Source: Manis javanica
Lineage: Eukaryota; Chordata; Mammalia; Pholidota; Manidae
NCBI RefSeq assembly: GCF_040802235.1
Contig: NC_133156.1
Coordinates: forward strand, 184,958,351-185,022,350
Direction of reading: 5' to 3'
DNA length: 64,000 nucleotides
Both the position numbers and the translations under genes were made by a program. The notes under the pieces are model-generated. The model saw only the letters and a list, made by a program, of their open reading frames with translations, ran no database searches and was not told where the DNA came from. Of the stretch, positions 49,000 to 59,873 are shown piece after piece (the stretch's first letter is position 1; each line of letters begins with the position of its first letter).

Positions 49000-49316
49000 A
49001 ATATTTATATTTGACCTGATTGTTTATAGTTCATAATGAGTGATCAAAACCGAAAGTTTTTGTGATGACTGCCCTTGTACTGTTCACCATGTAAGAACTT
49101 ATTCACTATGTAAGAATTTATTCACCATGTAAGAACTTGTTCATTATGCTTCAGAAGATTGGAGACTGACGAGAATTAGACTGGGGGTGGATTAATGCTT
49201 GTGCATTGAGCATTGACTCCCCTATACAGAATTTTATTGTTGTTAACAACCATTTGATCAATAAATATGAGAGATGCCTTCTCAAAAAAAAATAAAAAAT
49301 AATAATAATAAAAAAA
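49000..49316 (+). mobile_element. short retroposon with A-rich tail, family not named
   Basis: About 317 bp lie between perfect 12-bp direct repeats and end in an A-rich tail (49284-49316), the hallmarks of target-primed insertion. It includes three 19-bp tandem units (49083-49139; unit ttcaccatgtaagaactta) and a partial fourth, and an AATAAA at 49260-49265. I see no tRNA-type A and B boxes, so it may be the 3' end of a lineage-specific LINE rather than a SINE. I recall similar sequence from pangolin data, but this is memory, not a search. Confidence 0.8.
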
Positions 49317-49328
49317 AAGAATTGCTTC
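49317..49328 (+). repeat. target-site duplication, right copy
   Basis: The right partner of 48988-48999, identical over 12 bp. Confidence 0.85.
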
Positions 49329-49329
49329 C

Positions 49330-51570
49330 AAGGCATGTTAGCTCAGGCTGATATTTTAATTAGTTTTATTCTCTGAAAGTATTTTGGTTAAACTGTAGTG
49401 TAAGTCTGCTGGATGATGAATGGGAAGAAATAAATCACTTTTTGAAATGTATCTTCCAGGGAAATAAAGTAACTATAAAAAACAAACAAACAAACAAAAA
49501 CCTTTGCTGCCCAAATAAAGTGTTGACTATATCTGGAGGGGCAAACACAATACTGGTGTCACTTAAATAGCCTTATTAACATGCTGCTTTAGAATTATTT
49601 AAGAAGAATAAATTCACTCTACAGCTAATACATACTCATGAGACTAAAAGAAGATTAAGGAATAAATATCACATTGCCCAGATTAATGCTGGCTGGGAAC
49701 AGACATAAAATGATTAATACTTCTGTGATCACAAAGACACTCTGATTCTGAAGTTTATAAAACCCTGAGCTCATCTTCTGACTAGAGACTGAGCAACCAT
49801 TTCCTTTTACACTGCTGCCACCAAATTTCACTGCCTTGTTGCACCAACATGGTATTAGGAACATAATGCATAAAGCACTGCTAAGAGGGGCAAAGGAATA
49901 ATTCATACAGAGAATAACAAAAGAGAGAGAGATGGTGAGGTTTCTAGATACATAAGCCAAGTTAACAAGTTGTTCCTTGTCCAGGCACACTGCATACTGC
50001 TCTTAGTCCCTTCTTTTGATCATTTGTAGGGTTGAATTTTCCTACATATGACCTCACTGGCTCTTTGCAACCACCTCATTGATAGCTTTCACAGGCATTA
50101 TCTTTACCCAGGGTCACACGGGACAGAGCCAAGGCTGGATCAGGTCAGAAGTCTCCAAAATTCTAACTTCTAAAATTCAAAACATCAAAGGAGGTGGATT
50201 AGAAAGTAGGAAGCGTAGAGTTACTGAATCTCATTGTTGGGTCCCCCACCTCCCATTTGTATGTCTCTTTCTTTTCTGGGAGCCCAGGACTCTACCACCA
50301 ACGTTCATTGCCACCACTGTTCATGCCACCACTGGATCGCATGACTTCGTTCACACTGAGGAGTAGAAGTGTGGTGCATCCATTTTAGAAGAGGCAAATC
50401 TTAATCCAAAGGAATAATGAGCATGATGGGATTCAGGGGCCCGTGACAAAGACATCTCACCCTCAAATCATACCAGTGAGGGTAAGAGCTGGTCGGAATG
50501 GAAAAATGGCTGATGGTCACATCCATAAGGTATTGTGTCTACTTTCAAAAGTTCTATGCATCACAAGCCCAGAGACCTGAAAAGGAAGAGGACTTATGGG
50601 GAAGCCTAACTGGTCCAAGGCAAATAAAGAGGTAGAAGCAGCATCACCCTTAGACCTGGAGAACCTGAACTCTGCTCTGAACCCCATGTGCTTCTGGGTG
50701 CCTTCCAACTGCTCCCTCCCTATGGGGTGAGAAGTCCATGGAGCCAAGGGACCCATCCTGAGCCCAGGCTTTCCCCCTTTTGACTTGCTCCAGGTACCCA
50801 GAACCCTGTATTTCCCTGTCCAGTGGCTTCCAGAGTCTCTAGAGGTGGCTTGTGGCTTCTTCCCTAGGTTCATCCTCTTGATGACAAGACTCACCATGTG
50901 TGGTCCCAGTCCTACACCTGAGGGGAGGCTATGAGGCAATGTGGGGGAAGATGGTTTGGACAGAATGGGCCATGCATACTGGGATGTTCATGTGCATGCA
51001 TATAAGGTTCCTTGCAGTGAGAGTCAGGTCCAAGGATGAGAAGGGTTGAAGAAAGAACTGGGAGCCTGTTTTCTATTCTTGCTCCAACCCCACAAATGTT
51101 AGGCATGAACTAAAGCCCAGTAATAATCCTAGCAATGGGCTATGTCAGTGCCTGATGAGTAGCTGAGATGGTCCACAGAGACCCTCACCCTACAAACATA
51201 CATACCATAGTCTCAGATGCCTACTTGGGTTCCCTTCTGGAAACCCCCTTATTCCAGGCTGTTCATGCCCCAACTTGTTTCTCAATTTAATCCCTATTTC
51301 TTTTTGCCAATTAAGTATTGTTAATATATGTAAGTTTCACCAGTGTCTACTCTTTGCACAAATTAAGATGTTCAATGAATGTCAGCCACTGGTGATGATG
51401 TCTGGTCACATCAGTTTTAAAACTTCCGGGCTCCTTCAGCACAGTGTTCACATGGTTGTCCATTTACTCTGCCTTCTGCAGCAAACCAAGAGTTCTTGAT
51501 TGATAGTTTGATCCAAGTATGCTGCCCAGTGTCCAAAGGTCCTGTCTGTGTTTAAACTTTGAAAGGTCCA
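49330..51570. other. region downstream of PROKR1, likely 3'UTR near 51290-51575
   Basis: A (CAAA)n run lies at 49479-49500. A degraded antisense MIR is visible at about 50070-50170. The nearest polyadenylation-like signal downstream of the PROKR1 stop is ATTAAA on the minus strand (51286-51291), about 285 nt away; the true 3' end may lie further on. Confidence 0.35.
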
Positions 51571-51575
51571 TTGGG

Positions 51576-52272
51576 TTATTTTAGTCTTACGCAGTCCACC
51601 TCTTCAGTGGCCGGGGCCTCTGTGGTTTTGAGATCTAGGTCTGCTCGGGACTTCCTCGCTTTGTAAGAAGACTTCCAGTGTAGCAGCACGATCTTCTTGA
51701 AATATTTCATGGTGTTGTTCTTGACGGTCACGAAGCACATGGTGTTGATCATGCTGTTGCTCATGGCGATGCACTCGACTATGTAGAAGGCTGTGAGGTA
51801 GTGCTTCTCCTTCACAAACACAGTGGGAAAGAAGTCGCGCACGATGGTGAAGCCATAGAAGGGCGCCCAGCACAGTACGTAGGCTGTGAGGATGCACATG
51901 AGCACCAGGACCGTCTTCCGTCGGCAGCGCAGCCGCTTCCTGATCTGTTCTGTCTGGAAACCAGGGACGGCCTTGAACCAGAGTTCCCGGGAGATCCTCG
52001 CATAGCACAGGGTCATGATGACCACGGGGCCCAGGAACTCGATGCCGAAGATGAACAGGAAGTAGGACCTGTAGTAGATCTGCTGGTCCACAGGCCAGAT
52101 TTGGCCACAGAAGATCTTCTCCTGACTCTTGACAATGACGAGAACGGTTTCCTTTGTGAAGTAGGCTGATGGGATGGCGATGAGGATGGACACAACCCAT
52201 ACCAAGGCAATCAAGCCGGTGGCTGTTTGACACTTCATCCGGGGTCTCAGTGGGTGGATAATGGCCAGATAT
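51576..52272 (-). CDS. PROKR1: prokineticin receptor 1, last coding exon
   Basis: PROKR1 is a plasma-membrane GPCR for the secreted peptides PROK1 (EG-VEGF) and PROK2. It signals mainly through Gq to calcium and MAPK, and acts in angiogenesis, gut motility, pain and reproduction. This exon encodes residues 162-393. It starts with the last base of Arg162 after a 'cttgtcccag' acceptor, completes the D161-R162-Y163 motif and runs through TM4-TM7. Visible landmarks are W187 (TM4), C217 of extracellular loop 2 (pairs with C137), P244 (TM5), C296-W297-A298-P299 (TM6), and N338-T339-M340-C341-F342, which replaces the usual NPxxY in TM7 as in human prokineticin receptors. The stop TAA is at 51576-51578. 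Choice of PROKR1 over PROKR2 rests on the N-terminus and on loop residues such as [11 protein letters not shown]. There is no frameshift or stop. Confidence 0.96.
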
Positions 52273-52419
52273 CTGGGACAAGAACACAAAGGGGGTTACC
52301 ACTATGATGACGAAGTGCTGGATGAACACACTATTTTTGCAACATTATGAGATGAAACCGAATGGTATGTGTGAGGAAAAATGCAGTGGTATATGGGCTT
52401 TCCAGAAAAGCAGACTTGC

Positions 52420-52590
52420 ATGCAAACCCCAGTTCTACCCTGTACTAGCTGTTGCAGCCTCAGGTAAATTTTGTTTAATCTCTTTAAATCTCAATTTTTT
52501 TATCTGCAGAAGCTGTTTTTTTCTTTTTAAGGATTAAATGTGTAATCTATACACAACTCCTGGCACAGTAGATAATCAATGGTGGCTTTA
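52420..52590 (+). repeat. MIR SINE
   Basis: 'gcaaaccccagttctaccct', 'gtactagctgttgcagcctc' and 'actcctggcacagtagataa' in MIR sense order, in the PROKR1 intron close to the last exon. Confidence 0.75.
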
Positions 52591-52799
52591 TTATTAAATG
52601 TAGTAATAATGCCCACCATCAGTTTCTAGCCTGGAAATATCCCCAGGTCCTTCCCGTTTTCAGGGACTTTCATCCTAATTAGCCAACAGTTTAGAGTTTA
52701 AAGAGCCTGATGATTCCAAAGAATTGTTGGGAGAACTTGTCCTTTCCAATGGATGCAAGGGGAAAAGTTTTGTCTTCATTCCACGTTTTCAAAAACATT

Positions 52800-52925
52800 G
52801 CTGTGTATGCAAAGGTGGAGGAAAAGCACGTGACCATTTATCTTATTTTCGAGGTGGAAAAAATGGAGTTGGGGAGAGATGAGTGACTTTGTCAAGGTCA
52901 TACACCACAGGACTATTAATAGAAA
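52800..52925 (-). repeat. MIR SINE fragment
   Basis: 'gactttgtcaaggtcataca' preceded by a diverged 'cgaggtggaaaaaatgga' resembles the antisense MIR core. Confidence 0.5.
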
Positions 52926-53959
52926 ACATTTAAACCTATCTCACATAGTTGATGTGAAAATCAATTGAGAATATCCATGAATGTATTTTTTTAACCACGG
53001 AGGACCAGACAGTAAAAGATACTGCTTTTGTTCTTTCCCAAAAAACCACACTGCTGTTACCACAGTGGGCCAGGAATGGAGAGAGAGCACTTTCTTGGGG
53101 ATGTGAGTCATTTGTGCGGTATGAAAGCCTCTTTCCCAGAGAGAGTGCACATACTTAGGCCGAGAGCTCTGGTTTCCTGGAAGACTTTCTGTGTCTGGCA
53201 GGCGGTAGAAGTTGGAGAAGGAGAAAGATAGGAAGTGAGGTGGGAGGGAATGACTAATCAACACTGGAAATAAACACATTCTTGAGTGTCCAGGGCTTCT
53301 CCCAGGTGGAGGCAAGGGCAGACGTGACAGGGACCTGAAGGAAAGCCAAACCAGTTCTGTTTCCTTTGAAACCAATCCCTTTGAGGTCATCTTCCTGGGA
53401 TTTTGGAAGCGGGGGTTCATTGATTTTTTTTTTCAGATTATATTCCTGCTGTTTCTGTCCACCCCCCACCCCCCAACAGCCAGCCAGCTCCGCTGAGTAT
53501 CATTTGGAGAGCTCACTGGACTGAGACTCCCGTTCTCTTCCAGCTCCCAGATGTTCAGTGAAGTTAGATAGGTTGAGTCCACCCTCTGGACGCCCAGCCG
53601 GCTGCTTGACATGCCCCACCTCCAGCCACAGTCTCCATTCCCGCGCTCTCACCCATCTCCTTGGTACTGAAGGGGGAATGGGAGGGTCTGCTGGGTGCCC
53701 ACAGTGCTTTTATCAATGCACATGTGTGGGCCCTTCCTAAAGACCACAGTGTCCCTGCTGTAATGAGCGCACCCAACTTGCTCTGACTCATAACAAACAC
53801 TAAGAGTTTAGTGCTTTTGCCTTCCATCCACCTCCCTGTGTTCTGTTGATTACTCTGGCAAAGAATATTTCTATATTCATACTTGTTTACTCTATGAATT
53901 TTTGCTACATAATTCTAGTCTTTCTTTTCCCAGTAGCTGTTAAGTCTTCCTAAGTCCTT

Positions 53960-54150
53960 CTGATGTGTCAAAGTCAGTGTTTTTTAGTCAGAAGGCTAAG
54001 AATCTAATCCCAGCTTTGCCACAGACTTGCTATGTAAATTTGAGTCATTTTTTCTTAGCTCACTTTCCTCATCTGTTAACATGAGAATATTTCCTGCCTT
54101 GCCAACCTCGTACTGTGAGGTTCCAGTGAAACACTGCATGTAAACAACAA
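53960..54150 (+). repeat. MIR SINE
   Basis: 'aatctaatcccagctttgcc', 'cacagacttgctatgtaaat' and 'cactttcctcatctgttaac' in MIR sense order. Confidence 0.75.
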
Positions 54151-54529
54151 CAGGCTATTCACATACAAGAAAATGGTAGTATCCTAAAATGTATTTTCAG
54201 AGCTATTCTGTATGTGAATACTGCATTTGCCAGTTCTCTACTACTTTCTATTATTGGACCTATTTATCTTCACATCAAAACTAATTTTCTGGGCAATCTG
54301 TGACTACCCATCAGATGGTTACTTCATCCTGGCTTTTTCTGACTTCACCCCAACTCCATTCCCAGGGTCAGCACCAAGAGTCATGCAAGAGGACTTTTAA
54401 ATGTATTTATCAAGACAAATTGCAGAAAACCATTTCAAGGATTGCCACCAGCCTTGGCTATATTAAGATCAAATTCTAGAACTCTAGTGTTACTAACTCT
54501 TGCTTATGTTTGTGAAGCAGCTTCAATTT

Positions 54530-54700
54530 ACAGAGCATTTTCAAGACACTATCTCATTAGATAACTCCAACTCTATTGAATAAATGAAGTAGCAAAGATG
54601 CCCATTTTACAGGTGAGCAAACTGAGGTGTGGAGCCATTAAATAACTTGCCAACTGCTACACAGCTGGAAATTGACAGAACTGTGATGCGGCCCCAACCA
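54530..54700 (-). repeat. MIR SINE
   Basis: 'gcccattttacaggtgagca', 'aactgaggtgtggagccatt' and 'ctacacagctggaaattgac' are the antisense MIR core. Confidence 0.8.
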
Positions 54701-55489
54701 CATCTTATTTGAAAGCCAATATGCCATTTGTCCCCTCCTTTTTCCTACTAGAGCAAATGATACCCTTTTCCTCTTTCCCTCCTGGCATCCTAGGAGTCCT
54801 CCTATTTCCTTTCCATCATAGTTGGTTTCTACCTATTCTTATTCCAAGAAGGAGTCACACAATTGACAGCTACTTTTCTTTGCAAATAAGCATGGCCTTG
54901 GCTTGCCCTGTGTGTCTGTCACTGCAGTAGCTCAGGTCCAGATCCACTTAGAGCCAACATTTCTCAGAAAACAAAGCATGAAGGCTACTGGACAAAGAAA
55001 TATCCAGATAGGGGGCTGGGGGATTGTAAACAAAGAGCATCTGGGCTCCCTCTCTGTCCCCAGGACCCAGCCCCAGCTCAAACCATGGAAAGAGCAGTCA
55101 CCAAAGATAACGGGCCGGCCATGGGATGGGCAGGGAGTGCATCCCTTGGGCCCGTCAGCCCTGGCCAGTGAGCTCACCAGGGAGCATCTGTGCTGCCTAA
55201 GGCTGAGTGCAGTTACCCTCAGCTGGCCTCGTCCAGAGAGAAGAGGGGAGCTCTCAAAGGCAGGCTGACAGGCCAGTTCCCTGGATTCTGGGTAGAGGAA
55301 GGCACAGTCCCCCAGTGCTCGTATGCTCTGGGATCAGGGGTAGATACCTCAAGGGTGTGCAGATACCTCCACATCAAAGAGGAAACCCAGATGTGGGGAC
55401 ACAGAGACCTCTGATGATCTTTTTCAGTTCCCTGCTGCCAACAGGTCTGACTAGAATTTAAATGTTCTAGAACATGACCCTATCCTTTC

Positions 55490-55910
55490 TGAACTCTACT
55501 CTCCTTATGTCCCTTGCCCCTGTCCCATATACCTCCCCAAGGGACCTCATATCTCAAGCATTCCCATCTCTTGGCTTTTGCAAACACTTCTGTCCTCTTG
55601 GAAAACCTTGCCTTTCCTCTGATGATTCTTATTTGTTGAAAGACAGTAAAGAGTTCATCTCCTCCAGGAAGCCTCTTTTGACTACTCCAATACACAATGA
55701 TCTCATGCTTCTCTAAATTTCATTCAAGATGTATCCTCTGCTTTATCCTCTGTTTCATAAGTATTAGTTCTCCCCCCCACCCCCAGCTCTGGATGGTGAG
55801 CTCCCCAAGAGCAGAGATCGAGTCTTACTTTTAAAACCCTTTTCCTGGGCACCTAAGAGTTTAGTAATACTTCACTTTCAGCCAGTGCTTGGCACTGAAC
55901 AAATAGAAAT
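55490..55910 (+). repeat. L2 LINE 3' fragment
   Basis: 'ctcttggcttttgcaaacac', 'catctcctccaggaagcctc' and 'gctctggatggtgagctccc' follow L2 3' order on the sense strand. Confidence 0.7.
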
Positions 55911-56129
55911 GTAATGAGCCACGGTTGACAGTTCTCAAAAAAATGACAACCTGATACGGTGAAACTGGACATAAATGTGTTTACCAGCATGAGACTAGGA
56001 GGAAGTATGGAACTCGATAATAAAGGATCTTCAGAGCAAAGGGGTTTGCAGCATGTTTTGTAGACAAGTAGAGTTATTAGGGGTCTTTTGAAGAAGAGAG
56101 GGGAGACAGGCACAGGACAGAGATTAATT

Positions 56130-56600
56130 TGGCTTCAGTCTTGCTGTCTTCCCTCAGGCCCCAGGGGCCTTCTCTGTGCTGCTCGAACCTGTCAGGTTTG
56201 CTCCTCTCTTGGGGCCTTTGCACTTACAATTCCTCTTGTTTGGAATGCTTTTACCCAGTCTTCACAAGCCTGGCTTTTTTTCTCCCCTGTCAATCAGAGG
56301 TTGATTCAGATGTCTTCTTCTCAGAGACATTTTTCCTGAGCACACCTAGAGTAACTCCCAGTCTCAGTCACTCCCAGGGATTTTGTGGTTGTTTGGTTGG
56401 TCTTGTTGAGAGCATTTCTCACGCTCTGAGATTACCTCCTTTGTTCGTCAGCCTGACTGCTTTCTCTCTCCATCCTGTGGGTATAAGCTGCATGAAGGCA
56501 ATGAGCTGTTTTTATTACTATTCACCATCATATTCCCAGTGCTTAGAATAGTATCTGTCACATCCTAGTGGCTCTATAAAAATGCACTGTTTGAATGAAT
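56130..56600 (+). repeat. L2 LINE 3' fragment
   Basis: 'cttggggcctttgcacttac', 'ttcctcttgtttggaatgct', 'gggtataagctgcatgaagg' and 'ttcccagtgcttagaatagt' in L2 order, ending 'tttgaatgaatg'. Confidence 0.8.
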
Positions 56601-57029
56601 GTTGAGGGTGATTGTGAGGGGAGCACAGCAGATAGGGAGACAGAGCCAAGAGATACTGAAGGCAGGAAGGCCAGCGAGCAGGTGGGATATAGGGGTGAGG
56701 ACTGGCAGGGCCTGGAAGGTGAATAAATACTGGAGAAAAAGAGAGAGTGGCCAGGACATAGGAGACTGGCTGGTTTAGATGCCTGGGAGAACCGTGGAAC
56801 AAAAACAGAAAAGGTAGAAGATAAATAGTTCTGTTCTGCTGTATCTTGATAGCTGTGTTTCCTAGAAACATTTTATCATGTTTTTAAAATCACATCATAA
56901 AAACAATCACTTCGGTGAAAACAAGTGAGTTAGCCAATTGGAAATATTCATTAGTTTATCTCAGTTTTTTGTTATTTATGTTATTACTTTAAGAGTCAAT
57001 TTAAGAATTATAATATCCACTGTTTGTTT

Positions 57030-57240
57030 AATGCTTACTCTGTTTTAAGCATTGTTCTAAACAATTACATGTTATCATTTAATTTAACCCTCAAAGCAAG
57101 CCTACACATGAGGTTTTCTTATTATTTCCATTGTATGCATGTCAAAACTGAGGCAGAGAGGAGTCAAATAACAAACATAAGGCCCTATAGCTAACAGGAG
57201 GCTCAGCAGGAGTTTAAACTCAGGTAGAGTAATTGCCAAC
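57030..57240 (-). repeat. MIR SINE, near full length
   Basis: 'gttttaagcattgttctaaa', 'tttaatttaaccctcaaagc', 'gtcaaaactgaggcagagag' and 'ggagtttaaactcaggtaga' give an antisense MIR over most of its length. Confidence 0.85.
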
Positions 57241-59388
57241 ACTATCCCTACAGAACTTTAACTAAACAAAAATAAAGGCATTTGTATAAGTGGTTATATT
57301 TGTTATTCAAGGTCAAAATTAGTTGCCCAAAACTAACCAAACAGAACCTGAAAAATCACTGATGAAATCCTAACAATGCATGAGGCCAGACAAGAAGCAA
57401 TGACATCCTAGACCACAAAACTGAAATTAGATGTTAAAAGTACATACACAATTTGAAGCAAACATCAGAAAAGGAACTTCATACCCTGGAGCAGCCAGTG
57501 AGTTCACCAAGGCCACCGGGTGGCCCTGTGTGGACAACTGTGTTTTCATCCAACGTCTGGGTGCAAGTTTCCAATCACAACCCCACTGTAGACAACAGAA
57601 ATCCCCTTGATGATAAACATGTTCCCCAATTAATCTTTCATATTATATCTAAATTGAATAAACTCCCACTGCAAGAGAAATGCCTGTAGTATTTCAGACA
57701 AGCTGACTTTGGTATGAAAGTAGGGGATATGAGCTTGACAATGTTCAGTAGATCAAGGTTTGTTTGATTGACATAGATATTACCTTTCACATGTTCAAAA
57801 TAACCCCGTATCCTTTAATTCATCCTGGCTTCCATCTGTGTGAAGCCACTCCCTCCTACACTGTTACCCCTTTCGACAAGTGGGCCTCTACACTGTAAAA
57901 TCTCACCCACAGAGCAGGGTCCCACCCCACCCCCAAAGTGGGTACCTACCCACCCCATTTTGGGAGTTGAGAGCACCCCGTGTGCAAAGATGTCTTGCTG
58001 GATTGAAACTTCTAGAAATGATCTTATATGCTTTGTCCTGTTCGTGTACTAAGAGAGATCATGGCAGCTTCTACTTCCAGAAAAGGTCAGAGTCAGGGTT
58101 CCTGGAGCTCTTCCTTGACAGCTCCAAAGGGGGCCTAGGGAGCAGATACTCGGCTTGACTGTCCACCTCCTGCTCCTTGTTGATTCATTCAGGGTCTGTT
58201 CCTGGATGGACAAAATGCAGTGGGGCTCCATGACTCCTGAGGAGGACCTTGGCCCAGGAGACACAGCCCCGTCAGGATGGCAACCCAGGGCACCTTTAGG
58301 GATAACAGAGCAGGGGCAGTGTGGTTTATGAGGCTGACTCACAGACATCCTCCCTGGAGAAAGGGACCACCCCTCAGGGGTCTTAAAGCGAGGCTCCTCA
58401 ACCTGCTTTCCTTGAGAGTGGCCTCCAGTTTATCCTACCCCTGGTACATCTGCCTGTGGCTTCAGAAAAGAGGCTCTCTCAGCCATGCTCCTCCTGGAAC
58501 ACTGTCCCCGCATGCCCTGTGAGGGGCAGGCTGACCTCCGCCAGAGCCCCGAGGCCACGGAACAGGGAGAGCATCAGTGCTTCAAGCTCTCCAGGTGAAG
58601 GTAGAGACGTGCTGTTCAGATCCAAGTACAGGGAGGAGCAATTTGACCCTCAAGGTAACGGGTTCTAGGCTGTAACAAGGTACTTTGTAATAAGAATCCA
58701 ACTTGGGCAGAGGAAGTTGCAAATTGTGCTAAGGGGAAAAAAAACATCCTGGCCATTAGCACAAGTGATTGTCCTAAATGAAAAGATTAACCATAATGTA
58801 AGAAAGATTCACATAGACTTCTCAACTGTTTTTACTTATCCTCACTAGAACCAGGTCTTCTATATGGTTGCATAGAAATGTATGAAAGGAGCAAACTGAA
58901 AATGCAACACAAAAAAGTATAAGTAAATGTATGTTCCTTTTTCTCTTCCTTTTAATTTTTTCTTTTCAAAACAAAGCCCTCAATCTTATTTTAAAATTAA
59001 CCAGTACTAGGAAGGATATGTTTTAGTAGAGGAAGTCTCAGTGAGATAGAAACCTCCCCCATGATTTCCAAGTTGATTAAGAGGTACTTGCCTGGAACTT
59101 AAAACTTGTCCCTCCATACCCCTTCTTACCTGTCTACCTCTAGACCTTGAACAGACATATTACACATAGGAGCACGTCCACGGCAGAGGGATCAAAGCCT
59201 TCCCACTACCCAACTTGGGGGGGCTCTGCTACCTCTGCCTGCCCACAGCTGGATGGCTAGGACTCTCCTTCCTCTTCAGCTAACAGGCCACTTTTGGAAC
59301 ACCCCCTGCATCCACATGTATGGGGAATACAGATATCACTCTTCAGTCCACACGTGCGGTAAAGGAAGGGTCCCTTCACCCCACTCAC

Positions 59389-59873
59389 CTGTCAATGGCA
59401 ATGGCCAGCAGGGCATTGGTGGAGACATAGAGAGAGACAGTGCGCAGGTAGTTGACAGAGGCGCACAGGACGTGGCCGTGCTCCCAGGAAAGCTGGCGTA
59501 CTACATAGTAGTCCATCTCGAAGGGGCAACAGACAATGGCCACCAGGAAGTCAGAGATGGCCAGGTTGGCGATGAGCAGGTTGGTGAGGTTACGCAGCTT
59601 CCTGTAGCGGGCAAGGGCAGCAATAAAGATGAAGTTGCCGATGCCACACACCAGCATGATGCCCACTAGGGCCATGCCAATAACAATTTTGGCAGCAAAG
59701 AAAGTCTGGGAATTGGTTACATCCTCATCTTCATCCAAGGGCATATCATAGTCACCATAGCTGAAGTTGAATGGGAAAGAAGCAGCTTGGCCTCTGTGGG
59801 GGCTGAACACAGAAAAGAAGCTGGAAGATGTATTGGTGGCATTCTTATCCATGGTCCCCGTGGGGATCTCCAT
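59389..59873 (-). CDS. PROKR1: prokineticin receptor 1, first coding exon
   Basis: This exon encodes residues 1-162 of the 393-residue receptor, exactly the human PROKR1 length. The ATG at 59871-59873 gives [19 protein letters not shown], which lines up with the human PROKR1 start as I recall it. The frame is open a little further upstream only from a non-ATG codon, so this start was chosen; its -3 base is C, a weak context. Visible in order: an extracellular N-terminus with three N-glycosylation sequons (N11, N14, N36), an acidic stretch (D47-D51), TM1 (about 63-84, with G79-N80), TM2 (about 99-118, with D108), C137 at the top of TM3, and D161-R162 at the end. The donor CAG|GTGAGT at 59389/59388 splits Arg162. 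The joined coding sequence (485 + 697 nt) is 394 codons including the stop. Confidence 0.96.

Larger units (their letters stand above)
52273..59388 (-). other. PROKR1: PROKR1 intron between coding exons
   Basis: GT (59388-59387) to AG bounded, 7.1 kb, inserted in the codon of Arg162 in the DRY motif (phase 2). It contains MIR and L2 fossils listed separately. The rest (52600-52800, 53000-53950, 54710-55480, 57250-59388) shows nothing recognisable; the frame of 159 codons at 52941-53420 is not convincing. Confidence 0.9.

Noticed and set aside
51604-52329. 241-codon minus-strand frame and 122-codon plus-strand frame
   Set aside because: They are other-frame shadows of the PROKR1 last coding exon.
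51576-59873. PROKR2 instead of PROKR1
   Set aside because: The N-terminus (MDKNATNTS and [13 protein letters not shown]) and loop residues ([11 protein letters not shown]) fit PROKR1, and ARHGAP25 next door matches the PROKR1 locus.
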